Origin: CBDCYS01 sp965226245
GTDB lineage: Bacteria; Acidobacteriota; Terriglobia; Bryobacterales; UBA6623
Direction: 5' to 3'
DNA: 64,000 nucleotides
Assembly: GCA_965226245.1 (NCBI GenBank)
Contig: CBDDCL010000013.1
Location: forward strand, 1 to 64,000
Shown here: in pieces, positions 45,818-55,085 of the stretch
How the letters are laid out: each line of letters opens with the position of its first letter
Numbering within the stretch: the stretch's first letter is position 1
Program-made: the position numbers and the translations under genes
Notes under the pieces: generated by a model
What the model was told of the DNA's origin: nothing
Seen by the model: the letters and a program-made list of their open reading frames with translations, nothing else
Databases searched by the model: none

Positions 45818-45830
45818 GCTGGCAGATTTA

Positions 45831-45855
45831 TATCGGAAGAAGCTGTTTTCAGCGC
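45831..45855 (-). repeat. Short IS5 transposase fragment
   Basis: A 21-base segment identical to 44712-44732, encoding ENSFFRYK of the IS5 transposase on the minus strand. It marks a second, almost deleted IS5 copy next to the IS30 remnant, just upstream of the TonB receptor. Confidence 0.6.
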
Positions 45856-45908
45856 CGCGGAAGAATGTAATACTTATGTGCGGGTTGTTAATTTCTTAGG
45901 AGTTATCC

Positions 45909-48900
45909 ATGTCCCCAAGAAGGCTTGTTGTCATGACAGCGCTGCTCCTGGTCGGGGTTTGCGGAGTCGCGTACGCTCAGCAAACGGCTACCTTGCACGG
46001 AGAGGTAACCGATGATTCCGACTCAGTCATCCCAGGCGCGGAAATAACGGCGACCAACAACGCCACCGGAGCCGAGGTGACCGGTTCGACGGATGCCGCT
46101 GGCGCATACGAATTGACTCTGGAGCCCGGGATCTACACGATTACGGCCGAGAATTCCGGCTTCGAGACTGGCATCGCCGATGACGTCGAACTGATTGCCG
46201 GCCAATCGGTCCTGCGAAACTTTATGCTCGAATTGGCCGCTGTCACCACGTCCGTCGTGGTCGTCGGCAGCCGCGCCGCGCCACGATCGGTGACCGAGTC
46301 CACCGTGCCCGTGGACGTCATCCGTGCCGAGGACCTCGTTAGACAGGGTAGCAGGGATTTGGTATCCCAGCTGCGGGCTGTCATCCCCTCCTTCAACATC
46401 AACACTCAGCCGATCAGCGATGCGGGGACCGTCGTCCGTCCGGCTAACTTGCGCAACCTGGCGCCCGACCACACGCTGGTCCTGGTCAACGGAAAGCGCC
46501 GCCACCGCTCGGCGGTCATCACTTGGCTGGGAAATGGCATCGCCGACGGCTCGCAGGGACCGGACATCTCCGTCATTCCATCGATTGCCATTCGGCAGGT
46601 TGAGGTGCTGCGCGACGGCGCGGCGGCGCAATACGGCTCGGACGCCATCGCCGGAGTCATTAACTTCCAACTGAAGGACGATCCCTCGGGAGGCAGCCTG
46701 GAAGTCCAAACCGGGGGCTTCTTCGATACCAATTCGGGGGACCCGGCGACGTGCGGGTCGGGCATCATCGGCGACATCAAGCACTCGTGTAACGGAATCG
46801 GCGGACACGGTCGGACGTTTTCCGTAGCCGGCAACGTCGGGGTGCCGCTGGGAGAGAACGGTTTCGGCAACATCAGCATGGAGTACGGCACCGCCGAGCC
46901 GACCAACCGCGCCATCCAGCGCCAAGACGCGTCGGACATCATCAACGCGGGCAATACGAATCTGCGCGACACGGCGCAGGTTTGGGGATCGCCGAGAATC
47001 AACCACGACTTCAAGCTGTTCGCAAACTTCGGCCATCTGTTCGACGATCGTTATCAACTCTACGGTCACGGCAACTACGCGTCCCGCAAGGTGACCGGTG
47101 GCTTTTACTTCCGGAATCCACACACGCGGGGCGGGGTTTTTCGCGGTCCCGTGGTCGACGGAAACCGTACGCTGCTCGTCGGCGACCGGGTCTGGGCCGA
47201 TACCGCGCCCACCAGCAAGGATCCTCCTCCCGGACGGGAGCCGGGCGCCGGCGGCTGCCCCATCATCCCGATCGTCGACAACGTCCCCGACGCAGGCGCT
47301 CTCTCCGCAGTCGAGGCCGACCCGAACTGCTTCACCCTCCACAACCGGTTTCCTGGAGGATTCACTCCGCAGTTCGGCGGGAATTTGATCGACCGCTCGC
47401 TGGTCGGCGGTCTGCGCGGGTTCGCCAGCAACGGCTTCACCTGGGACGCGAGCGCCAGCATCGGCACCAGCGAGATCGATCAGTTCATTTCCGATACGGT
47501 CAATGCGTCGCTCGGTTTCGACACGCCGACATCGTTCCGGCCCGGCGTCTATCGGCAGGAGGAAACCAATCTCAACTTCGACGTTACCTACCCCCTCAGC
47601 GATCTCGTGCACTTGGCCGCCGGCGCGGAGTGGAGGAGGGAGGAGTTCACGATTGGCGCCGGCGATCAGCCGTCGTGGGAGATCGGTCCGTATGCCGTGC
47701 AGGGCTTCAGTTCCGGTTCGAACGGCTTCAACGGCTACCGGGCCGACACGACGGCGGGAGTCTGGGACCGCAGCAACATCGCCGTCTATGGCGACGTTGA
47801 GTTCACCGACCCGGGCCGGTGGACGCTCGGCACGGCCGTCCGGTTCGAGAACTTCGACGACTTCGGCAAGACGGTCAACTACAAGGTCTCCGGGCGCCTC
47901 AAGCTGACCGACATGGCCGCGCTGCGCGGCGCCGTCAGCACCGGGTTTCGGGCGCCGACGCCGGGGCAACAGAACGCGTTCAACGTGACGACCGCCTTTA
48001 TCGGCGGGCAACTGACCAACCAAGGTGTGGTTCCGGCTACCTCAGCCGTGGCCATGGCGCGGGGCGGCGGTCAGCTCCAACCGGAGACATCGCGCAACTA
48101 CAGCGCGGGTATCGTCCTCGAGGAGGGCCCGTTCACCTTCACCGCGGACTTTTTCCGGGTCGACATCGACGACCGCGTCGCCCTGGCCCAGGAAATCAGT
48201 TTGTCGGAGAACGAGATCGAGACGTTGCTGGCGGAAGGGATTCCAGAAGCACGGAATTTCCCCGTGTTCCGGTTCTTCCTGAACGACTTTTCGACGACGA
48301 CCCAGGGCATCGACCTGATCTCGACGCTGGTGAAGGGGCGTACGACGTTCAGTGCGATCTACAACTACACGGATACAGAGGTCAAGAACGTCGAATCTTC
48401 CGTGATCGACCAGTTCCGCATCACTACGCTGGAACGGGGGCTGCCGAACACGCGGTGGAGCTTCAACGTCAACCACGACGCCGGCCGATGGAATCTCATG
48501 GGCCGCTTGAACTACTTCGGTCAGTTCTGGGACAGCGAGGACGGGCGGAACGCGGCTGACTTGGGCGTCGTATCCGAGTCGTGGCTGTACCCGTCCTATT
48601 CCGGCAAGGCGCTGCTCGATGTCGAGCTGGGCATCCCGTTCAGAGAAAACGTCACTCTGGCCATCGGCGCGGAGAACGTGCTGAATACTTACCCCGACGT
48701 GAACGAGAATGGCAGCCTGACGGTCGGCAATTACTACAGCCAGTTCTCGCCCTTCGGGTTCAACGGCGCGAACTTCTACGTGCGGCTCAACTATAGCTGG
48801 GGCATGAGCCGCCCGGCGGCGCAAAGATCGTCTCAGGATCAAGCGGCGCCCCAACGCGATCCGGAACGGGTGCGCCAAGAGGTTGCCGAGCAGATCGCGG

Positions 48901-49304
48901 AGCTCGAAGCGCTGCACGATGAGTTGATCGGCCACCTGAAGGCGATCCAAGAGGCTCAGACCGGTCTGTGGGTAAAACGCTGGGCTGGAGACCAGGTAAC
49001 AAGGGCGCAGATGGCGAAAGAGCGAGACATGGAGATGTTGCGGACAAATTTTGCAAGAAGAGCCGCCGGTCAAGACGTCGAGCCGCTAGGAAGAAGCACC
49101 GAATTGAAGCAGCTACTAGTCAAGGATCAAATCGCCGATCTCCGCTGGAAGTATGCAACCCGTTTAAGCGCGGGAGGCGTGGCAGACAAGTGGGCGACCC
49201 AGCTCCTACGGCAAAGTGATGCGAAGGTGTTCAAGAAGTCTTCAGACCAACGCCAGATGGCGATTTCAAGAGCTTCGTTCTGGCAGAAGAATAGTTTCCA
49301 GTAG
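45909..49304 (+). CDS. TonB-dependent receptor with C-terminal coiled-coil extension
   Basis: 1131 residues. Signal peptide (MSPRRLVVMTALLLVGVCGV...AYAQ), carboxypeptidase-regulatory-like domain (TLHGEVTDDSDSVIPGAEI), plug (NLRNLAPDHTLVLVNGKRRH) and barrel ending NFYVRLNYSWGM at about residue 966. The protein then continues for about 165 mostly helical, charged residues (RQEVAEQIAELEALHDEL...), whereas barrels normally end at the last strand. TTAGGAGT precedes the ATG. Substrate unknown; plug and barrel resemble siderophore/vitamin-type receptors. The last 60 residues are of uncertain origin. Confidence 0.88.
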   Translation: MSPRRLVVMTALLLVGVCGVAYAQQTATLHGEVTDDSDSVIPGAEITATNNATGAEVTGSTDAAGAYELTLEPGIYTITAENSGFETGIADDVELIAGQSVLRNFMLELAAVTTSVVVVGSRAAPRSVTESTVPVDVIRAEDLVRQGSRDLVSQLRAVIPSFNINTQPISDAGTVVRPANLRNLAPDHTLVLVNGKRRHRSAVITWLGNGIADGSQGPDISVIPSIAIRQVEVLRDGAAAQYGSDAIAGVINFQLKDDPSGGSLEVQTGGFFDTNSGDPATCGSGIIGDIKHSCNGIGGHGRTFSVAGNVGVPLGENGFGNISMEYGTAEPTNRAIQRQDASDIINAGNTNLRDTAQVWGSPRINHDFKLFANFGHLFDDRYQLYGHGNYASRKVTGGFYFRNPHTRGGVFRGPVVDGNRTLLVGDRVWADTAPTSKDPPPGREPGAGGCPIIPIVDNVPDAGALSAVEADPNCFTLHNRFPGGFTPQFGGNLIDRSLVGGLRGFASNGFTWDASASIGTSEIDQFISDTVNASLGFDTPTSFRPGVYRQEETNLNFDVTYPLSDLVHLAAGAEWRREEFTIGAGDQPSWEIGPYAVQGFSSGSNGFNGYRADTTAGVWDRSNIAVYGDVEFTDPGRWTLGTAVRFENFDDFGKTVNYKVSGRLKLTDMAALRGAVSTGFRAPTPGQQNAFNVTTAFIGGQLTNQGVVPATSAVAMARGGGQLQPETSRNYSAGIVLEEGPFTFTADFFRVDIDDRVALAQEISLSENEIETLLAEGIPEARNFPVFRFFLNDFSTTTQGIDLISTLVKGRTTFSAIYNYTDTEVKNVESSVIDQFRITTLERGLPNTRWSFNVNHDAGRWNLMGRLNYFGQFWDSEDGRNAADLGVVSESWLYPSYSGKALLDVELGIPFRENVTLAIGAENVLNTYPDVNENGSLTVGNYYSQFSPFGFNGANFYVRLNYSWGMSRPAAQRSSQDQAAPQRDPERVRQEVAEQIAELEALHDELIGHLKAIQEAQTGLWVKRWAGDQVTRAQMAKERDMEMLRTNFARRAAGQDVEPLGRSTELKQLLVKDQIADLRWKYATRLSAGGVADKWATQLLRQSDAKVFKKSSDQRQMAISRASFWQKNSFQ

Positions 49305-49311
49305 GCAACCA

Positions 49312-49513
49312 ACTGTGCGGTAGTCGGTGTGACACCAACGTAGCCTCCCTTGCGCCACAATGCGACGCGGCGATCACTGAGGTCAAAGGCGAGATCAAAA
49401 CTCAGACTTCCCGTATTGATGTTCTACAGCGAGTGATCTGGCCGCTGATCGTTCTGCTGGCTACGACTGTCTTCGGCCTGCATCGCAAGCGGAACCGCCT
49501 TCGACGCTCGTGA
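49312..49513 (+). other. Small membrane-anchored protein fragment
   Basis: The frame reads EVKGEIKTQTSRIDVLQRVI, WPLIVLLATTVFGL and a basic end HRKRNRLRRS, i.e. coiled coil plus one membrane helix. There is no start codon in frame; probably the C-terminus of a broken small gene. Confidence 0.35.
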
Positions 49514-49787
49514 CCGCCATCGCTTTGCTGCGTGTCGCACGGAATCCCTGCTGAACCAGCCATTGAACTGCGTCAACGATGGCTCTGTTTCGCACGAAGT
49601 TTGCATCCGGGTCCTTGCCTCGCGCTGTCGGCCGCGAGCGTTTCCTCGCCAGCACGTCGGCCATCCATGAGGCCAGCTCGCCGGGGAGCGGCTCACCGTC
49701 CCGCAGCAGTTGTTGAGCAATCAAACTGACGCCATCCCACGCCGCCCTGATCTCGCTGGAACACCAGATCAGTTGAGCAAGCAGCAC
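49461..49787 (-). CDS. Hypothetical protein, 108 aa
   Basis: IRAAWDGVSLIAQQLLRDGE, PLPGELASWMADVLARKRSR and AIVDAVQWLVQQGFRATRSK, ending GGSACDAGRRQS. The pattern is seen in small plasmid/phage proteins of unknown role. The C-terminal 20 residues overlap the fragment on the other strand and may be shifted. Confidence 0.5.
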   Translation of the reverse strand: MLLAQLIWCSSEIRAAWDGVSLIAQQLLRDGEPLPGELASWMADVLARKRSRPTARGKDPDANFVRNRAIVDAVQWLVQQGFRATRSKAMAVTSVEGGSACDAGRRQS

Positions 49788-49851
49788 CGGTCGGCGTTCC
49801 GCGGGAGCCTTGCGGTAGCCCCCGGCGAGGGCTTCCGGCGTACATTTTTAC

Positions 49852-50397
49852 GTGCGCCGTGAGAAGGCGCCATTCCTCAGCGGGTGCGAATCCGGCCCGG
49901 CAACTGTCGCTCCAGCCGGTAGCAGTCGGAGCGGATGGTGGAGGTAACAACATCGTCTGAAGCACTCCGATGACAAAGGGCCGCCTCGGGCGGCTCAGCG
50001 ACCACACAGGCCACAACGCGAGTAAACGCCGAGCAGGCCCTCGAAACGCGCACTGCGGAAGCCGACCCGCCGTTGAAACGGGGAAGGCTGCCAGCGGTCG
50101 GGAAACGAGCGACGCGAGCACCGACCGGTTCCGCCGGGGTATTGGCGGTGGCATGTATGGAAGAGGGGATTGGACGCAACACGGGAAGCCCTGCCGGTGG
50201 AGTGGCACGCGCCAACCGACAGCCCGCGAGGGTCAGGTTGGCCCGGCAGGGTGGCGGAGAGGTCCGCAGTACCAAGAAAGCCGAGTAATGCCGGTGGAGG
50301 GAAGGGACCTCAGGTGGAAGCGATGGCGAAAAGGGAGCAGGCTCGCGGGAGTGGCCGACGGCCTAGTACCCAGGGTAGCGCCCAGAATCGTGCGAAG
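49852..50397 (+). ncRNA. Group II intron, 5' fragment
   Basis: Begins with the group II 5' consensus GTGCGCC and continues with a highly structured GC-rich domain I-III-like leader (for example AGGTAACAACATCGTCTGAA and paired GGCCGCC/GGCGGC segments). The intron-encoded protein would start near 50288 or 50325 (MAKREQARGSGRRPSTQGSA) but is cut off at 50397. Reverse transcriptase, domain V and the 3' end are absent, so it cannot splice alone. The first 60 bases of the leader directly follow a T-run (TACATTTTTAC). Confidence 0.7.
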
Positions 50398-50670
50398 TGG
50401 GGTATCCACTTCATTCAGGTACACCCTATGGGTTGTGGCCTCGCGGCTCCGGAACAGGAATGTGAGATTGCGAGAATCGTGCGAGTGGCCGCCAAGCCGA
50501 CCCACACGCGAATTCATTGCGGTGGCAGCCTTCGGGCGGCAACTCCGAGAATCGGACGCGCTACGCAGCCCCACGCCGCGCCAGAGCAGTAACCTCGGGA
50601 TTCGCTTCTTGGTAGATGCTTTCGCGCGACCACAACATCTTGTGGCTGCCTGAGTCAAATGGATACCCCA
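50398..50670. mobile_element. MITE with IS1595-type ends
   Basis: 273 bp with ends TGGGGTATCCACTTCATTC and, inward from the right, TGGGGTATCCATTTGACTC, matching the ends of the IS1595 copy at 51669-52697. It has no transposase. It is flanked by 25-bp perfect inverted copies of intron sequence (50371-50395 and 50672-50696). Confidence 0.7.
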
Positions 50671-50729
50671 CTCGCACGATTCTGGGCGCTACCCTGTTCA
50701 GGTCCTTTCTTTGCGCTCAATCCTGTGAC

Positions 50730-50861
50730 TTATCGAGGCCCAGGATCATCGGTCGTTTCGTCGGACTCGTCCTGGTTTAACACCCGGTAGAAACACCAGC
50801 CAGCCAACGCCCAAACCAGTCCCAGCGAAGTCAGCATGACCACCCACCCGGTCGGAGTCAC
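50730..50861 (-). CDS. NSS transporter small subunit (MetS-like)
   Basis: A 43-residue protein starting GTG 50861, which overlaps the symporter stop (GTGA): VTPTGWVVMLTSLGLVWALA, then GWCFYRVLNQDE and an acidic tail ending DDPGPR. One membrane helix in the right position and length for the MetS-type subunit encoded after NSS transporters. It is too short for usual gene finders. Confidence 0.7.
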   Translation of the reverse strand: MTPTGWVVMLTSLGLVWALAGWCFYRVLNQDESDETTDDPGPR

Positions 50862-51657
50862 CGGGCCTCCTCTTGGCCCAGGATGCCGTCAAGATCCATT
50901 CCTGCCTCGCGCCAACGGTGCTCGCCCCTGCGCAGGAAAACCAGCAGCAGCACCAGAACCAAGATCAGGAAAACGAAGGTCGCCAGGGCCACCGGATTTT
51001 CAACCAAACCCGCAAGGCGCCCCGGCAAGCTCTGTATCGAAAAACCGATGAACACGACACCCAGATAGACAGGAGCTACGTACTTGATGATGAAGCGGAA
51101 CAGGTGAGGTATTCGGACCGACGCCCCCTGGTGGGCTTCGCGAAAACCACGGTCCACCCCCATCACCCAGCCGAAACAGACGATCTGAACCGCAGCCAAC
51201 ACGAAGATAGCAAACGTGCCGACCCAGAAGTCCATCGTATCCAGCGCGACCAGATCCGCGCTGAAATAAAGAACCCACAAAGATCCGCAGACGGACATCA
51301 CGCCCAGGAGAACCACCGCACGCCGGGCCGAAACGCCCAGCGCCTCCTGGAGAAACGCCTTCACCGGTTGCAGCATCGAAAGCGAACTCGTGATTGCGGC
51401 CAGAAAAAGCATGAAAAACCAGACAAAACCGATCCAGCGTCCCAGTCCGCCCATATGGGCAAACACGACGGGAAGCGCATTAAACCCTAGCCCGAAGGTC
51501 CCTCCCGTGGCGCCACTGTCTCCCAGGAACACGAATGCCGCAGTTACGGTAATGATCCCGCCAAACCCGACTTCAAACAACGCGTTCGTGGCCGAAGCTG
51601 TCAGCCCAGAAAGGACGACGTCATCCTTCTTCCGAAGGTAGGAGGAGTAATTGAGAA
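50858..51657 (-). pseudogene. NSS-family sodium symporter, C-terminal part
   Basis: Reads ILNYSSYLRKKDDVVLSGLT, TNALFEVGFGGIITVTAAFV and continues through several membrane helices to LVLLLVFLRRGEHRWREAGM. It is the C-terminal half of the transporter whose N-terminal half is at 52698-53496. Excision of 51669-52697 plus one 11-bp duplication gives 1599 bases (532 aa) in frame. Confidence 0.85.
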
Positions 51658-51668
51658 TGATTCCAAAT

Positions 51669-52697
51669 GGGGTATCCACTTGACTCAGGTGACCCCAAGA
51701 TGTAGTATGCGCCCTCGTGGAGGATTATCCACGCGACCTGCTCGAGTTCGAGGCACGCTTCGCCAGCGAAGGGGCCTGTCGCGACTATCTGTCCGCGTTG
51801 CGCTGGCCGGAGGGTTTCCGCTGTCCGGGATGCGGGCATGAGCGGGCTTGGCCGGTGCGCAAAGTGTGGTTCGAATGCGCTCGCTGCGGGCGGCAGACGT
51901 CGGTGACCTCCGGCACGATCTTCCAAGACACACGTAAGCCGCTGCGGCTGTGGTTCCGGGCGATCTGGCACGTCACTTCGCAAAAGAACGGGGTCAGCGC
52001 GCTGGGTCTGCAGCGCGTTCTCGGGTTGGGCAGCTATCAAACTGCGTGGACCTGGATGCACAAGCTGCGGCGAGCGATGGTGCGTCCGGGGCGGGAGCGA
52101 TTGGCGGGCGTAGTCGAGGTCGATGAGACCTATTGGGGCGCTGAGGAAGAGGGTGTGAGCGGCCGGCAGACCGAGCGTAAAGCCTTGATTGCAGTAGCCG
52201 CGGAAGAGAGAGGCCGCGGGCTAGGACGGATCCGCATGCAGCGCGTGCGCAACGCCTCGGCGGCCAGTTTGATGCCCTTCGTGGAGGAGTCGGTCGAGCC
52301 GGGAAGCGTGGTGCACACCGACGGCTGGCTGGGCTACGAGCCGCTGGAGAAAAAGGGCTACCAGCATCGCATCGTCTTTCTGTCGGGCCGCCGCAAGCAG
52401 GCCTCGGAATTATTGCCGAGGGTGCACCAAGCGATCTCGTTGCTCAAGCGCTGGCTGCTGGGCACGCACCAAGGCGCGGTTAGCCACGAGCATCTGGACT
52501 ACTACTCGACGAGTTTGTGTTCCGCTTCAACCGGCGCAGCTCACGCAGCCGGGGAAAACTCTTCTACCGCCTTGTGCAGCAGGCAGTGGCCGTGGACCCA
52601 ACGCCGTATCGATCGATCGTCGCCGACTGGGACGCCGAGGCCCCGTGAGCCCAACCACAAGATGTTGGGGTCACCTGAATGAAGTGGATACCCCATT
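51669..52697. mobile_element. IS1595-family insertion sequence in the symporter gene
   Basis: About 1029 bp with ends GGGGTATCCACTTGACTC (left) and GGGGTATCCACTTCATTC (right, inward), flanked by the 11-base direct repeat TGATTCCAAAT at 51658-51668 and 52698-52708. The exact border is uncertain by two or three bases. It contains one frameshifted transposase gene. Confidence 0.85.
51717..52649 (+). pseudogene. IS1595-family transposase, frameshifted
   Basis: Starts GTG with DLLEFEARFASEGACRDYLS, a zinc ribbon (CPGCGHERAW...CARCGRQTS), VDETYWGAEEEG, and HTDGWLGYEPLEKKGYQH with the catalytic acid. Near 52505 one base is missing: the sequence DEFVFRFNRRSSRSRGKLFY then QQAVAVDP, ending WDAEAP, continues in another frame to a stop at 52649. 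As read it ends in nonsense at 52682. It could mobilise only if the shift is suppressed. Confidence 0.8.
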
Positions 52698-53496
52698 TGA
52701 TTCCAAATCCGACCGACAGGCTGAAGAAGACCTGTCCGGCCGCTGCCAGCCAGGTCTGGAAGTCTCCCAGGCGGGAAAAGTCCGGATTCCACATGAACCC
52801 TAGACCGTTCAGCACGTTCTGATCCGGCAGAACCGGGTTCGGTGTGCCCAGGGTCAGGACTCGAATCAAAACTACGACGGCACAGACGGCCATCGCCGGC
52901 ATCGCCCATCGACAGAAAGTTTCGATGCCGCGGGAAAGACTCCGATAGACCAACCAGAGGTTAATCACAAACGCAACGGCCCAGAACACGACCGCGGCGT
53001 CCAAATGCCCGTCCACGATGACGCCATGCTGAGAGGACCCGGAGATCTCGGAAAAGAATGCCTGCGAGGCCCCCGTGTATTCGGATACGTCGCTACCAAG
53101 ATCCATGGCGCCACTGGCATAAGCCCAGGCATAGCGCAGGCACCAGGACTCGACCAACCCGTAGTACATGAAGATGACCAAGGGAATCAGCAGCCCGATA
53201 ACACCAAAATAGCGCGGCACCGCCCCCCGTCCGACTACACCCATGATCGCCGGCGAGGAATGGAAGCCGCGCGCGCCGCCGTAGCGGCCCATCGTCCACT
53301 CGGCCCAACATATGGGAATCCCCAACAGCAGGAGAGCGCAGAGGTAGGGAATCATGAAGGCGCCGCCGCCATTGGCGACCGCCTGACCTGGAAAGCGGAG
53401 GAAATTACCCAAACCCACCGCGGAACCGGCTACGGCCAGGATGACACCCAGGCGGGAATTCCACCCTTCAGCCAGGATTTCCATTTTGGCCTTCAT
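52698..53496 (-). pseudogene. NSS-family sodium symporter, N-terminal part
   Basis: Starts MKAKMEILAEGWNSRLGVIL and carries the unwound TM1 motif AVAGSAVGLGNFLRFPGQA, GGAFMIPYLCALLLLGIPIC and ESWCLRYAWAY, hallmarks of the neurotransmitter:sodium symporter family. It is interrupted after FSLSVGFG by the IS1595 element. The amino-acid substrate cannot be assigned. With the MetS-like subunit it formed a two-gene transporter locus. Confidence 0.88.
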
Positions 53497-53957
53497 GGCA
53501 CGGACAGGGTAGGCGATCCGCCGCCGCGATGCAACGGTTTTCGCACTTCTGCCACGTTCGATACCCCTTTCCCTGCTGCTCCGGCCGTCGAATGCTGCCC
53601 GATTGCGCCGTTCCGGCGACCGCAGAGGGCTTCACAGGGAGCCGTGTCGGCCGGAGCGCCTAGTGGCCCGGTACATGGTAGGCCCCGCAAGTAAAGCCCT
53701 GTAGGGGTTCCCCGTGGGAGTAAGGGTAGCGCCCTGCTTCCCCGACGCCTTCAGCATTAACTTCAGCAGCCAACAAAACCTCCTCGTCTCTCACTCGAGC
53801 CGCGCCACTTTCTCCAGCACGATATGATGTCGCACTGTGTCGAAGTTAGGATCGCAAGTCGAGCCCCTCTGCACGCTGGAGTAAACTGAGGTTGGCCGCT
53901 TACTTACGCGCGCGGCTCTGAAGCAGTCGATTCAAACGCAACCAGGGGGATTCCGCA
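53497..53957. other. Intergenic region before the ebo cluster
   Basis: No gene is seen in about 460 bases between the divergent symporter and ebo-cluster genes. GGGTAGCGCCC at about 53726 also occurs in the intron fragment, which may be chance. Confidence 0.4.
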
Positions 53958-54260
53958 GTGGCACAGCAATCAGAATCCTGTCCGCTCTCGCGAGAGCAGG
54001 TGGTGGACCTTTACTTCCTCGAACACCGCGCCAAGATGATCGATATTGCGGCGTTCCTCGACCGCGTTGATCGAGCACAACCTGGCGGTGAGCCGGAAGA
54101 TTTCCGCGTTGGAGCCATGCGGCACGCCCTGAGCGTACTGACTGACGGCGAAGGCCAGCGGGCCCGACGTGTGCTCGATGCCTTCAGCGACCCAACGACG
54201 GACCCGATCCCGAAGTCGCCTGGCAAGGGAGCTGTCGGCGCCTGTCCATGGAATGGCTGA
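53958..54260 (+). CDS. Small protein at the head of the ebo cluster
   Basis: A 100-residue, mostly helical protein: CPLSREQVVDLYFLEHRAKM, IDIAAFLDRVDRAQPGGEPE, FRVGAMRHALSVLTDGEG. It has no recognised domain; too short for EboA. The start follows AGGGGGATTCCGC. The 15-bp spacing to the TatD gene places it in the same operon. Function unknown. Confidence 0.7.
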   Translation: MAQQSESCPLSREQVVDLYFLEHRAKMIDIAAFLDRVDRAQPGGEPEDFRVGAMRHALSVLTDGEGQRARRVLDAFSDPTTDPIPKSPGKGAVGACPWNG

Positions 54261-54275
54261 GGGCATTCAACTACC

Positions 54276-55085
54276 ATGAGGTACATCGACCCGCACATCC
54301 ACATGGTCTCGCGCACGACCGATGACTACCGGCACATGGCGGAGGCCGGCTGCGTTGCGCTGACCGAGCCCGCGTTTTGGGCCGGCTACGACCGGTCATC
54401 GGAGCAGGGTTTCTTCGACTACTTCCGCCTACTCACCGACTACGAGCCCAAGCGCGCCGCCGCGTACGGCATCCAGCACTACACCTGGATCTGCATCAAC
54501 CCCAAAGAGGCTGAAGATACCGGCCTCGCGCGAGACGTGATCGCGATCATCCCTGAGTTCCTCGACAAACCAAATGTGCTGGGTGTGGGTGAGATCGGGC
54601 TCAACAAGAACACGCGCAACGAGCTCGAAATCTTAGAGGAGCAGATTGGGCTGGCCGACAAGCATGAGCAGTTGATCCTCGTGCACACGCCGCATTTGGA
54701 AGACAAGCGCAAAGGCACGCGTCTCATCATGGACGCGATCAAACAGAACGGCCACATCGAACCCGGCCGCGTGCTCATCGATCATGTCGAGGAGCACACC
54801 GTCGAGATGGTGCTCGACGAAGGCTACTGGGGCGGCATGACGCTGTATCCGGACTCGAAATGCACCGTCCAGCGCACGGCGGACATCATTGAAACCTACG
54901 GCACCGAGCGGCTGTGCATCAACTCCGCCAGCGACTGGGGCCCCAGCGACCCTATGAACGTCCCCAAGACAGCCGTCGAGTTGAAACGGCGCGGCCACCC
55001 GCCCTCCGTTTTCGAGACGATCTCCTTCGACAACCCGCGCACGTTCTTGAGCCAGTGCGACAAGTTCAAGGTTGATGATGCGTGA
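54276..55085 (+). CDS. TatD-family metal hydrolase (EboB-like)
   Basis: A 269-residue TIM-barrel hydrolase with metal ligands DPHIH (start), VGEIGLNKN (Glu), VHTPH (His) and IDHVEEH, ending with ASDWGPSDP. It is complete for the family. In ebo clusters this hydrolase accompanies a UbiA prenyltransferase and helps move a precursor to the periplasm. Its stop overlaps the EboE-like start. Confidence 0.82.
   Translation: MRYIDPHIHMVSRTTDDYRHMAEAGCVALTEPAFWAGYDRSSEQGFFDYFRLLTDYEPKRAAAYGIQHYTWICINPKEAEDTGLARDVIAIIPEFLDKPNVLGVGEIGLNKNTRNELEILEEQIGLADKHEQLILVHTPHLEDKRKGTRLIMDAIKQNGHIEPGRVLIDHVEEHTVEMVLDEGYWGGMTLYPDSKCTVQRTADIIETYGTERLCINSASDWGPSDPMNVPKTAVELKRRGHPPSVFETISFDNPRTFLSQCDKFKVDDA

Noticed and set aside
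46023..48023. 666-aa open frame antisense to the second TonB receptor, and a 343-aa one at 48042-49073
   Set aside because: They arise from the high-GC codon bias of the receptor gene; the sense frame has signal peptide, plug and barrel, while the antisense frames have no domain or start signal.
53720..53740. GGGTAGCGCCC shared with the group II intron fragment
   Set aside because: Only 11 bases match and the neighbouring sequence differs; chance is sufficient.
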